NCBI GenBank assembly: GCA_014607495.2
Contig: CP053148.1
Location: 3,038,001-3,102,000, forward strand
DNA length: 64,000 nucleotides
Direction: 5' to 3'
Origin: Carposina sasakii
Lineage: Eukaryota > Arthropoda > Insecta > Lepidoptera > Carposinidae
The notes below the pieces were generated by a model, which was not told the origin of the DNA, did no database searches, and was given only the letters and a program-made list of their open reading frames with translations. Of this stretch, positions 23,117-37,979 are shown in pieces; within the stretch, counting starts at the first letter, position 1; every line of letters begins with the position of its first letter. Position numbers and translations under genes: made by a program.

Positions 23117-24948
23117 TTCGTCTACAATTTCAATATTACTCTATAGCTAGAAGGCACTTCTTGCGCAGTAATTGTGTTTGCTCAACTTAACTTGGAACTT
23201 CCCCTAGAGGAATATAATCAACGGCTTTATTATTGTCCAATAACAGAGTGCCTTCACATAGCAACTATAATGAGAACGATATAATAGAAACTATATTCTG
23301 ATATTAATAGACATTGAAGTTAATTAATTATTACTCAGAATATTACAGTGAAAAATTACAGCGTTCAAAACATAACAATCTAATATTTACCAAATTCTAT
23401 ATACATGAACATGTAATCGAAGACTTTCCTACTAAACGGGAAGCATAATTTAATAAGGCAGATAATACAATCCGCCTTCGACATAATACCTATACATACG
23501 AGAAGTCGTGAGATGCAGCAAATGGCCAAAACTCATACTACTCTCTACTACGAACATACGAGTACTACGAAAACGCTACGCGGTTCGTAGTTACTACGAG
23601 TACCAAATTTCGTAGTAGCGCCTCAGAATAAATAATTATGATTGTGGAAATATATAAATATACTAGCGGACCCGAGTCCGACAAAGGTTGTTCTATCAAA
23701 ACTTTCTGAAATAAGCTGTAACAATCTGGTTTTGGTGATTTTTTAAATTAAAAACTTATTACAATATCTAATGCTATACATATAATTTTATATGTATTTA
23801 ATAATAACCTGCGCCATCGCATTGGACTAATGTCTGTAATGATGGTGAGAAGGGAGAAATAAATAAATAAATAAATAAAATGTATATTTATCACAATTCG
23901 ATCAATCTATAACTTATGAGAATGTGTATTCTATCCGAAACACAGATTTTCTGAACCTAAGCCACAAATTGTCATTGTTTGACCTTGCACCTTATTTATT
24001 ATTATTAGATGGCGTGACCGCATGACCTACACACCTACACCTACCCTCACACCTACCCTAATACACAGAACACTATATACTCTAGGAGCGCTAATACCCC
24101 CACCTCCCTTTCCCAGCTCGAAGAATATTGTAATAGTTCCGTGAACTACCTAGTAGATTGTGAACCTGTGCACTGACTAAAGCTGGCTACACATACACTG
24201 CTATCATACTGCTACAGACCCAGACTATGTACAGCCAACAAATGCTTCGGAACAGAGAGTAAGTATATTCTTTGTTCGGAACTATTGATGTCTTTGGTTT
24301 TCGTGATGCACTTACGCCTTCTATCCAGGTGATTTGTAGATTTTTTTTTACTTTTAATAGTTGTCAGAAAATCCCTCATTGACAACTTCATCCGAATCAA
24401 CAACATCACAGAATATAATGATGATCTCCGACCGTATTTCGGTCAAGGCGACCAATCTCTACGGAAATTGGCCAGGTACGCAGGCGATATTATAGTGCAC
24501 AAGTGTGTGCGCAAACACAGATGCACTCTCTATTCCCTCACTCTCATAGTCCGATGGGACGGAAAGCCGACACGACCGGAGAGAGATCAGGCGCAGGACC
24601 AACGGTTTTACGTACTTTCCGAGGCACGAGCTAAGTGACAATTTTAGTGCGTAGGTACTTTTCCGATATGTTTAAAAATTTTACATACCTAGTACCTATC
24701 TATACCCTAGAAATTTTCAAGTATGATAGGTGTAACTACCTCACGTTACATTACTTAGACTTAATGATAACCCAGCAAACAAAACTCTTACAGCGTGTAT
24801 ATTACACCCTACACCACATACCCTATACAAAAGAAAATCCCGCTTATTACAAAGGAAAACCACTGCATGAATTACAGCCCATCACAGCCTGATAAGTGAT
24901 AGCCCAGCCTCCAGTTGACCGGCGACCGCCGACGCGAGCGGACGTGTC

Positions 24949-27900
24949 ATGGCCCGCTACTCCGACTCCACGACCATGGTGGTCACCGAAGCCGTCGGAG
25001 GTAGCAAAACGTTACAATAAACTTTTCATAAGTTATCGAGCGATCTAATCACCTCGGCACATAGCTGGCTGCGTTCCCACATGAATTCTTTATTCCATTA
25101 TGGGCAGCTACATATGACGGTTGGCCGTCGGTAAATGACTATCGATGGTGTTACGCGTGTTCAAATAATAGCTTAGGCCCGCTTGAAGAATGATGCTAGA
25201 AATGTCTAGCCGCCAGCACTTACATCCGACGATACAATCGAGTACGTGTCTCAACGGTGATTTTGTTTGCGTTTTCTTTTAAAATGATTTGATTTTTCTT
25301 GTATTTTCCAGCTTCTGAAGAAGTCGACTCGGACTCGAAGACATGCGGGAAGATTCTCGTCGTGCTGTCGTGGATCTTTGTGCTGTGTACCATGCCGTTC
25401 TCTTTGTTCATCTGTTTTAAGGTATGGCTATTTCGATTATTAATAGGACTTGGGATATTTTTATATGTGTCCTGGCATACAGATTATAATAAATAACTCA
25501 ACAACAACAATTTGTGAACTATTTAAGATGTTTTATAACATTTTTATTAATAGCGGATAATGCCGGATTAATAATCGGACTTAGTTTTGCGAACTAATCA
25601 TACTTGATCTCTAAAAATACCAACATATTTTTATTACTATTATTGCGAAAAATCGTATTTGAAATTAGAGCCGAATTTTTTTCCCATGATTTAGATTTAA
25701 GTTTATTTTAAGGATAAATTTAATGCTGTCTCTATCTTGATCAAGTTTTGATAGAAATCATCAAATTAATTCATCAGTTAGAACTATCTGCCAATTTAAT
25801 CTGGTATGTTAATTAAAGTTATTTCACTTAATACTTTAGCGTTAAATATCACCTTAATTTATGACTGACGACGCGAATAAATACAAACTAAGTACATACA
25901 TACCATACCATATGCCAAGCGAAATATTATATTTTCATATAAGAAAGAATGTATAATAAAATTTTAAATACAAATTAAAACCTGGGCCGTTATGGTCTAT
26001 TAATTAAGTCTTAAGTCGCTATTCATTAGATGTATAATTTTTTCAAAAATACTTATCCTTATGCTGCGCGCTAAAAGTGTTGGATTTTTCGTCCAGCGAT
26101 TAAATAAAAGATATTATTATTTAGATAGAATTCAAATATAAGTGATGAGTTTTTTACAAAACTATTTAAAAACTTAATTATAACGTCCCTCAACTTTATG
26201 TCGACAGCTCAGCTTGCATACAAATACGGGTATACCCATAATAACAATAAAATCATATTGAAACTCGATAAATAATGGGATAACGGTACGACGATGATGT
26301 TAAATAACCAATATTTATATATGTCGAGTTGAATAAATATTTTCTAGTCTTTTCTATGTTGAGTTTTTCTAACCAAATGTCAGTGAATAAAACACAGCTG
26401 TCAACTTTACCAAATGTATCGATTTTAATAATATGTAGTCGTACTACTTATTTGTATCGACATGTCATAATGGTCGAAGTATAATGAAACATGAAGAAAA
26501 TGTATTTAAAATTTAAAAAATTACAAGGAAACTAGCGCCATCAGTGCCGATAGACACGTGCAAACGATTTTTTTCCATGGAATTGTATTTGGGTCAAACA
26601 TATCGACAACAAAACAAATAAATTAAACAAACTCGCAGATGTTTGCCAAACACCATGTTGTTATTGACAAATATTACATAATACAATGAAAGCGATATAA
26701 CGAAACAGTAAATGGAAAAATAATAATTGGATATCTTTGCTATTATTATTTACTTAAGCTCTTTACTTAAGCTTATGACGTCTAGACGGCTTATGATGAA
26801 CTTTTATTAGACAGCTAACATAATAAAACTTAACAAGAGTTCCTAACTATACTGTGCAGGTTGTCGGAAGATGATGTTATTTTTAACTTATTTGACTTAC
26901 TTGACTTATGTTCCTGTATCCCCTAAGGTTATAATTGTCTTTGGTCCCCTAGCTGGGGCAGAGAGGGCAGAGGACCTCAACAGATCTCCGCCATCCCGTT
27001 CGGTTCTGAGCTTCCCACATCAATTCGCTCCAGGTCTTCCCTGCCAGACAGATTTATATTCTTTAATTTTTATTTTAATAAGCATGCCGTATTTCCACCG
27101 CAAGTTACTATGATAATCCAGATTTCCAGAAGCCATGCACTTGCAAAGCTGTGTTCATTTCATTTACGTGAACAAACTGAACCGTGGTGGACGGACAGCT
27201 GTATAGAAAAAAACGGACATCATAATGCTTTTCATATTCCAATTGTTATGTTTAAAATGTTCCACTTTCGTAAGCGTTATCCTTATTCCGTCACGTTTTG
27301 TTTAATATTTTGCGAGTAACAAAAGTATTTTTTAATTTTGTATACATTTATTACTGGAGTAAATAATATTTGCATAGATAGTCTGAACCGAAACTAAATA
27401 AAAACTAAAATGTTCCGTCGAAAGGTAAAAACTTTTACATTTAGCGCGATTGCTCTATTGTTTTAAAAAAATACTGCCAATGGCTACCTTAGAATCGCAG
27501 ATATATAATTTAAACTAGGTCATCCGCTATTAAATCCATAAGGACATCTTGTTTGTCAATCTATTGACTATTTATTACAGAAAATACTATTTCTCACAGA
27601 AAATTGTACCAGAAAAACTAAATAAATCTTGGTCTTGTTTTGGTAATGTACCCCCAAGGATCCCTGAACCCGTAGGTGCAAAGTTAACAATGATTTACTT
27701 TAGTTGTCCACCTAGTTACATATTATATTGCCTCGTGGGGAAGACAAGTAAAACGCTTTCTGTTTTAGGATTTTATTAGTGACCACCCGCTACTTCGTGC
27801 CCGTGAACTTTATAGCCGTTGTGTTATTCTGATGTCTTAGCGACATAACCGCTAGAGTTTCGTCAAAATCTATTCAGTCGTTCAGGTATGAAACACTAAC

Positions 27901-30900
27901 AAATATCGAAACATTTAGGTACTTTAATAGTAATAGTAGGATTGTAAATTACTAGCGGCCGCCCGCTACTTAATCCGTACATTACAGCCTAATTGTTATT
28001 TTTATGTATAAGCTATATGCCATACAAGTTTCATCATAATTCATTTAATGGTTTAGTTAGTTGTGGTCAGAATTTGTACTGATTAAACAACTTGTTCACA
28101 TACCTACTTACCTTCTAAAAAGCAACCTAAAAATTGCTTAAAATAAATATCACCTATCTAAGCTTATAGGGCAGGTATATATGACAACATAGTTCCGGCA
28201 GCTAGTGTATCTCTGTTAAGTTTGTATATAACTTATGCACGGCTGCAGCTGCCTACTTTGTGTAGATTTACCTGCAACTTAGGCGACAGCACGTCGTACT
28301 TATCTTCAATGCAATAGATACAGGGTTGTCAGAGAATCAATATAATTTAATATAATTATACCTTGGTACAAAATAAGTAACACCCATTCAGATATTTTAT
28401 AAATTATTTGTTACATATCTTTGAAAGGAAATCGATATAGCATTGCACTGAAAAAATATTGCGCTGACTCCAAGATGCATAATAATAAAGTATTATCTCA
28501 AAATTTTGACAACTGTTGTTCCATGCATCCTTTTTAATAAATCCTATGATTAAAAATAAGACAGTTTTTGCAAATAGATTTTTTTTCTAATGGTCAGATA
28601 TCAGAGCCTTTCTGAAGAATAATTTTATACTATCTTTCTTTCAAACTTGATAGGATTAACTTAATCCGCCAGATAGGTTATCTGACCTTTGGGAAAATCG
28701 GCCCTAAGTAGCTGAATGTACATAATTATACCTACTACATGTTTATGTCTTTGTAACCTAAGACTCTACGAGAATAAGTAGTCATTTTCTATTGAGGGAA
28801 ACAACTGATAATACAAATAAACGAAAACGATTATTGTTTGATCGTAGTAGTTATTAAACGATAATAACGTTACTATCTATAATGACAACCAAGTTAGCCT
28901 TTTAGCGTCTACAATTACATACATATACAATACATATATGAAACACATTCATGGAAAAGATTATAGTATTCGTACTCATACCAGTTTGGAAACGCCGACG
29001 CAAACGTTTTCCAAATGATACTTAACGTTTTTTAATACATAATAGCTTGTTTTTTTCAAGACTTTACCTTGAAGTCAAATTCAGAGAAAGAGCCCAGTGA
29101 TATGTACGGCTCAAGACACCTCCTCAAAATTATATCGGTGTTGACGCACTACACCCTGTATATTTTTGAGTAAAGAGCTAATCTTTGATGAATGTGCACG
29201 AACGTCCGTCAAATAGTCACGTGTCGATAGATTAATCAAGCTTATAGTACCTATTGTATAACTAATAGCACTAAAATGCGATTGACTTGTATGTATGGTC
29301 GTTGTCGTACTCAAGGGTTATAGGTAAAATTCAACTAAGTTGGCTTAGACTTAAAAATATTGTAGTCTTGATCGACCGGGTCCTAGTTTAATGCTCGAAA
29401 TTGATGTATTTTTGATGTTTTTGATTACCTATTTAGAAATAATAGCATCTACACATTTACAAAATAATGCTATGTCAATGTACGCCTTAGGTCCTGGGTT
29501 CGAATTCCGGTAGGTGCAAATATTGATATGGTGAATATCGATGTTTGTTTCCGAGTCATGGATGTTTCTATGTTTTTATATACCGTTGCTTAGTACCCAC
29601 GGCACAAGACCTTAGGGATCTTAGTGTTAGTCAATGGGTTGTGAAGTATATAAATATTTATTTATTATCATTTATTTATGTACGGCCTGAAGAATATTAA
29701 ATTCTTTATTTTATAACATGTAAATATTTTCAAGCGCTGTTGAAATCATATATATACAAACTTATTTGTCGATTGTAATTTTTTTGTATGTTGAAGCGAA
29801 TTCAATTCATATGTCTTTGCTGCAGGTAGTGCAGGAGTATGAGAGGGCTGTTATCTTCCGTCTGGGCCGGTTGCTGTCGGGAGGGGCTAAGGGACCAGGT
29901 AAATCACACCACGTCATTTTTTGTGTTGATGGTTTAAAAGTATTTACCCTCATAAATAAGTACAGACATCTTTGCATAGCTTTTCGCCTGAGAGATTGAC
30001 CGAGATCCTTAGTCGACTCTTACGACATGCACGGAAGGAGATGCAGCTAATGTATTCTATTGAAGGCCCGCATCAGCACAGGATAGGGCAGAAAAAATAT
30101 GAAGTCAAAATATTACAGATGACTCGATTTTCGTTATTTTTTAACTGATGTGTTCAGTAGTACCTATATGTATATTGAACTTACATGTGACTGAGTACCA
30201 TCGTAGCTGGCTCGTAGAATTGCTACGAATATATAGACTACGAAATACTCGCACGCGCTTTTTATCGCCGTGTGTAGAGTAGTCACTGCGGTCAGCAACC
30301 CGCCTGCCCAGCGTAGTGACTATAGGCAAACCCTCCTATGGCCCTGGAGAAGGCCTATGTCCAGCAGTGTATTGTAGTACGTTGATGTTTAGATGGGTTT
30401 TCCAGTATAAAACAGTACAAAATTTCAGCTGGATTTTTTTTGCCGAAGCGTGAGATTCGCGCGTTGATCCGCTTATAGCAATATATCGCTTACACTGTGA
30501 AAATGGTAATGCTTCATGGATAAAGAGATTACATATACAGGGTGTTTGCGACAGCGATGCCATGATTTCAGACCATGATTCTGAGGCGAAAACCATTGTA
30601 AATTTTCTGACATTTTTCATAGTTTTTTTGATTTAAAAAAAAGTTGCCCTCTTGAAAGTTCAAATAACTGATCTGAACTAATAAAGAGTCACAAGTAATC
30701 CAAAAAGCAGCATATGTCACACAATAACCAATAAGCCCATTTAATTAGTCATCGATCGCCCGATACAATTGGTGCGAAGAACAAAGATTATATACTTATA
30801 ATCAAATCAAAAAGACATTTCCTGCGAGTAATAACACTGCCGTATAACTTAACACAATGGTACTTGTTCGGCATTTTAGTATTTGCCTGGCTGTCACCTA

Positions 30901-33900
30901 CAACCTACATTTAAGATTTATTTATACATAAATAGATTTATTTTATTTTGATGTCTATCATAAGAGTTATCATTCGTGGGTATAACATATTTATTCAGTC
31001 ATTGTACTTTACATGCTGTTAATATAACTAGACTGGGTTTTGATACCACGTATGCTAATGAGATAGCGCTTTTAGAGGCGATTCATCAATATTCTTCGGA
31101 TATAGTATCGATCCCCTTAATGACATGGGCCCCGATTCTCATGTCCCTCGATAGCATGTCTATACTCGACTTTTATGCCCATATAAATATCGGAAAATGG
31201 CGAGTTAATCAACAATCGACAATTTCCATTATCTAGCTAGTAGATACACACCTATTGCCAACACTCGACATTCATCTCTCTGGCTACCTAGCACTGAAAA
31301 TTCTGCCTGGCACGGCGCTAGCAATTAATACCTAAGAAATAGTGCTGCTCAAAGTTTTAGATATTTGTATGAATATTTCGACATACTTAGGTACATAACC
31401 ACAAAAATGGGGTAGTCAGAACTGCAGAACCATAAACGAGATCCCACAGCCGCGTTTAGCAAAGCGGGGAAAGGTAAAAGGTCAGTGACAAGTTGCTAGC
31501 TCAACGCCTGAGAGAACGCCCAAGTATTAAGTTCCTTAGTCGACTCTTACGACATGCGCAGAAGGGATGCATCTAATCATTAGATGACTTTGCATCTATT
31601 CGATTCTAATGTATTCTAGTAATTACTAGTGATATTTATGTCGAGTTTAGAAATATGTCGAGGGACTTGAAAATCGGGGCACTACTCGACAGCGAAGGCA
31701 CAATCACTCACAAACATGCATTTACTTTGGACGTAATGTGAAAGTAATGAGGAAAACTACTGCTTTTATGTTTGAAATCAATTTTACCATACCTCTTGAC
31801 TTTGATTTGTAAGAAGGTAAATCAAATTAAGTAAATGTCTTGTTTTACCTGTAGGAATTGTATAGCTGTAGTCATGTTGTTCGTTCGTATATGTATGAAC
31901 AGGGTGTTAAGCGAAATTCTATGAAGATAGCCCACTGTAGAGAACTTAGTTGTCACCGCGCTGGGCAGGTGGGTTGGTAACCGCAGTGTGGTTTTCGGAC
32001 TATGTTGTCAGCACGAGAGGCGCTACTGCTCGCCTCCCGGAAACCCTTAATCGCCTCGTACGATACCCACGGGCAGGTATGGGGTGGTACAAATTCTACT
32101 CCGCCGGCACCACGCGGCGTATCTCCAGGTACTTAAAGTTATTCCACGAGGACCCATGAGACTTTTTAACTCGTATTGAAATGGACACAAACACTTGTAC
32201 TGCCCCAAAACATTATTTCCAGGATACAATTTAACTTTACACAATATCACGCGTAAAAAATATGAAAACAGATATAATTGGGACACTGGGACATTATAGG
32301 CAATTAATTCATCGATAGGTGTGTAACTAGGTGACCTATTTTACTAAAGAAATAGTTGCTATAGCCAATAATTCTGGTTCAATATTAATAATATTTGATA
32401 GAGTCGCCTTTTCAATATTATATATGTAGGTATATTACTTCTTACTATTATCTTGACATGTAAAAATTATCGCTCGCCATACATATTGTGCGTGGTTCGA
32501 CGGAATATATCAGATACATCTCCGTCTGTGCATGTCGTAATGTGGACTAAGGAATTGCTCTCAGGCGATAATCTAGCAATTTTCTGGCTGCTATGCTTAT
32601 CGTGACTGTTATCTCCTTCGTGATCCTGCAGTTGTGGCTTCCCATTATTTGGGAACACAGCCGTAAGTATATCTTCTATATACATGGTTATATATTTTTT
32701 ATACTTTATTTTTATTTCCAATATTAACATAGTTATATGTATACAGGATGATTTTTGGTCGTCAACGTTCCCGAAATCTACGGAATCTCCTCGTCATCAC
32801 GATCATATTTCTCCATGGAAGCATACCTGGGAAGTGTCTGGTTTCCAAAATATTAGGGTCCAAAGTTGAGTAAATAGACTGCGTTTTTCTGCATAAATGC
32901 ACATAGACGCGTGTAGCAAGATTTTTTCACGAAAAATAGTTAATATCTGTCTATAAAAAAGTACAACATAATCACTAGACACTATAAATTTCGCCCGATC
33001 AAGTAATAAAAAATAATAAAAAAAAAAATTTCCAGCATTTTTTTTTGGCATAAACTTACTTTATTTGATGTATATTATACTTCGAGCTTCAACCGAAGAC
33101 GATTCTAAGTTTACAAAGCAGCAGCACACGAGATGATGCTGTCTCAGTCACACATTTAGAGCCCACAACAAAAAACTAGCCTTTTTTGTCCCGCTCGCAC
33201 ACGTCTGGTGGCGGGGACGCCAGGGGCTCGCGCCATTACGCGTTTTTGTGCGGTCGAAGTCACACGTATATCTTAATTTAAAAATTAATCTAACGTTTTT
33301 ATTTCGAGTTAGCACAAAAAATAAGCCATGGGAAAAGGGAAGAGAAAAAGATCGCGTTCCAGGGACGACGATTACAACAGTTTATTTTAAAATGTTAAAA
33401 AACTTGAACAACAATTAAGAAGTCGTCGACGTAGTAGTTCGTCCTCACCATCTACAGATATAGTTCCCCAGCATATAGATGTAGATGCTCGCCAGTTGGA
33501 CATGCAATCGCCATTGCGAGATATGGAATTTGATGAACCAGGTAGATAGTTTTTTTTTCGTAAGCTACCTTCAAAAAATAAAAAAATACGAAGTTTGTTA
33601 TTTACTTCATTAGCTCGGTGTACCTACGTATTGGTTCACGTACATCGTGTGACCAAATACGAGATAACTTCCTATATGGAATGTTATATTTCTCCACTCA
33701 GAAGTGTTGAGTGTTAATTTAACATCCTAAATGGATAGTTAACCGTCGAATCTCCGTGTATATCGTGTTGAGATAAAATGCTTGTATGGCGTTTAACTAA
33801 CAATTATAAATACATGCCTAATCGCTAAGTATGTATACGTACAATATGATACCTACATAAATTAATTATTTTAATTTTAACTTGCATAAGTACCTACTAG

Positions 33901-36900
33901 TTTTATTTTCGCATTGCAGACCACATGACAGTTGTAAATGACGCTGGCTTGAATAATAATATTGTAGACAATGCTTCCGTGGTAGATAATCAAACTGATC
34001 AAACTGTCAACATGGAACCTGAGTTGAACCCTGATATTTTAAGTATCTTAGGGAACGACCCCTTGAATCAGACCACTTTCGGAGAAAAATTGCATAAAGA
34101 TATTTCTCCTAGATGGCAGCATATTTTGACAAACGGACTTTCAAAGGAGGACAAAACGGAACTAATTAAACTATATCCAGTTCCCGAAAATTGTAGTAAC
34201 ATGAAACCACCAAAATTGAACTTGGAAATTAAAGCGGCCCTAACTGAGATTAACTTGAAAAAAGATAACTTCAGCGAAAATAAACAGAATCAGTTATCTA
34301 GTGGTATTGCAGCCCTAGGCAAAGCATTGAACATCACATTGAGCAGCACCCCTACGTCGCCAACACTGATAAGATATTTGAGCGACGCAGGGCGTTTGTT
34401 ATGTGATTACCATTATAGAGAATCACAATCGCGTCGATATTCTATCATAAATACTCTGAATAAACAGACGCGGGATACTATTAGAGACACTAAAGTTGAC
34501 ACATATCTCTTCGGATCTGAATTGGCCGATCATCTTAAATCGTCAAAAGCGATTGAAAAATCGGGTTCAGAATTGAAGCCCGTGTACACACCGCGAATGC
34601 CATCGAAAGTTGTTGAACGAGGGGCTTTAAACTCACGGGGGGCGTCGCGGACAGCGCCTTCCGAGACGCGCCCGTATACCACTGCCCGGAAGCCGCAAGC
34701 GCCCGCGCCGATGACCAGGAACCGCCGCTACGAGCCATCCACGAGCCGATCAACCTACCATCGTCATCGAGGAGGGAAACGCTGAACCCCACATCGCAGG
34801 TACCTGACATTCCCGTTGCTGGTAGACTAAAGTACTTCTACAAAAATTGGTGTGAATTAACAAATGATCCCATAATTTTATCTTGGATCAATGGTTATAC
34901 CATTCCGTTTAAAGACAAACCCTTTCAACCTTCATTATGTAACGACCGTTGCTACACTACAAATGAAACAAAATTGATTAATGAGTGTATAACAGACATG
35001 TTAGCAAAAGGAATAGTTTCATCTTGTGAACCGTGTGTAGATCAATTTATCTCACCGATATTTACGGTTCCCAAACCAGACGGTACTTGTAGATTTATCT
35101 TGAATTTGAAAAAATTAAATAAATTTATACACGTGGACCATTTTAAAATGGAAGACCATCGCACTGTTATAAAATTATTAAATTATAATGACTTTATGGC
35201 AACTATCGATCTTAAGGATGCATATTTCTTGGTTCCTATTAGCGAAAATGATAAAAAAATGTTACGGTTTTATTGGAATTATCAGACTTTTCAATTTAAT
35301 GTATTAGCATTCGGGTTGTGCACGGCACCATACATGTTTACCAAATTATTAAAACCAGTTATTCAACATTTACGGACTTTAGGTTTTTTATCCGTTCAAT
35401 ACTTAGACGATTTTCTTTGTATAGGAAAGTCCTATGAAGACTGTTGGTATAATGTTCAAACGACAAAGTCATTTTTAGAATCTCTAGGATTTGTTATTAA
35501 CAATAAAAAAGTAGGATGTGGCCTAGTACTTCGTGTATATTTTTAGGTTTTTTATTTAATACCGAAAATATGACAATTAACTTAACAAGCGAAAAAAAGG
35601 AACGAATAAAAGAAAAAACAAAGACATTTTCTAAATCAATTAAGTGTACAATAAGACAATTTGCTGAATTTGTAGGATTATTAACTTCAGCTTGTCCAGC
35701 CGTAAGATACGGCTGGTTATATACAAAAATGTTTGAGCGCGAAAAATTTTTAGCTTTAAATGGAACCGATAATTATAATAAAGTAATGAACTTACGGTCG
35801 TATTATCTACATGCTGATTTCCAGTGGTGGATAAATAACATTGATGAGGCCTTTTGTCCTTTATATCATAATAATTACGAACTGGTTATTTTCACGGATG
35901 CGAGTACAACCGGCTGGGGCGTGGCCTGCGATAACCTATCTGCAGGTGGACATTGGGATAAGACAAAATCTGTTTGGCATATTAACGCTTTAGAATTAAA
36001 AGCCGCCTTCTACGGATTAAAGATCTTTGCTCGTGACCGTAAAAATTGTCAAATTCTTCTTAGGATTGATAACACCACGGCCATATGCTACATCAACAGA
36101 ATGGGGGGTATTCAACATACCCATCTGAATGATATAGCCAGAGAAATATGGCAGTGGTGTGAGACCCGGCATATACACGTCTTTGCTTCGTATGTAAAAT
36201 CCAAAGACAATATAATTGCAGACCGTGAATCGCGTCAAATAAAAATAGACACGGAATGGGAACTTTCCGATTATGCATTTAGCCAAATTAAACAATCTTT
36301 TGGTCCACTCGATTTTGATTTATTTGCAAGTTCTCAAAATAACAAGTGTAAGAGATATGCCTCCTGGAAACTTGACCCGCACTCGGAAATTATAGATGCG
36401 TTCACTTTCAACTGGAAAAATCTTAACTTTTATGCCTTCCCTCCATTTTGTTTAATTTTAAAGGTTCTACATAAAATTATTGCCGATAAAGCCGAAGGCA
36501 TTCTAGTGGTACCTAATTGGCCATCACAGCCGTGGTACCCACTGTGGTCGCAATTAATTGTATCGGAAAGATTAACGTTTAAACCTCATAAATATCTTTT
36601 ATATTCTCCTTTCAGAGATTGTCACCCGCTACACTCGAGCCTTTCCCTGGTGGCTGTGAAGTTATCGGGAAATCGTTTATAAAAAGAGGCACGCCGCATA
36701 GTTCAATAGATATTTTAATAGCCTCTTTTTCTAATAATACTATTTCGCAGTACAATTCATCATTAAGATCGTGGTGGACATTCTGTCAAAGTAATAATTA
36801 TGATTTTTACGAAGCTACACCTTCTCAAGTTATATCCTTTTTAACAAAGGCGTTTGAGAATGGTGGCAGCTATAGCACCCTTAATACTCACAGATCAGCT

Positions 36901-37908
36901 TTGTCAATTGTGATTGGAAAGGAAATTACAACGAATTATTGTGTAAATCAGTTTCTTAAAGGGGCATTCAGACTTAATCCCCCCAAACCCAAGTATGATC
37001 AGACATGGGATACTATTCAAGTTTTAAATTATGTATCAAAGATATACCCATATAATAACATTTCTATAAAAGATATAGCATTTAAATCTGCTACTCTGTT
37101 GGCTATTGCTTCCGCACAGCGGATGCAAACATTGAGTTTGATTAAATTAAACAATATCGTAACAGATAATGATGCCATTGTGATTAAAGTACCAGATTTA
37201 ATAAAAACGTCACGACCTGGAGCTTTTCAACCAATTATAAAATTGCCATTTATTCGCGAAAACCCGAATATTTGTCCTGCACTCGCAATACAAACTTATA
37301 TTGAAAAAACATTAAGCTTACGTGAGCAGTCTGACGATCACCTGTTTATAAGTATCCAAAGGCCATTTAAAAAAGTTGGTTCTCAAACTATCGGCCACTG
37401 GGTTAAAAAAGTCTTAAGCGCTAGTGGTATCGATATAAATACTTTCGGTGCACATAGCACCAGACATGCCGCCACCTCAGCTGCTCACAAGGCTGGTGTT
37501 AGTTTAGATGTGCTGAGAAAAGCTGCAGGTTGGAGCGATAAATCTAATGTGTTTTTAAAATATTATAGAAGAGATACGATCAATTCTTCAAATAACGATT
37601 TCATTAATGCAATTTTTGATGTACAAACAGATTAATCGTAGAATATTGTGTCACCTATATGGTATTATCAATCATTATTGAGTTTACTCAATTAAACTCA
37701 CTGATTACATAAGTATGAGTTTTTATTTTTTTGTTTTTTATCTCTCTTTAAACATCTGCTTTGTAAACTTAGAATCGTCTTCGGTTGAAGCTCGAAGTAT
37801 AATTAGGAATTAAAGGAACTTACCTTGTGAAGTTCAATTCCAATTATGCGAGAGCTTCAACCGAAGACGATTACCATTCCCTCCCATGACCCAAGTAATC
37901 AACCCCCC

Positions 37909-37979
<71 letters not shown>

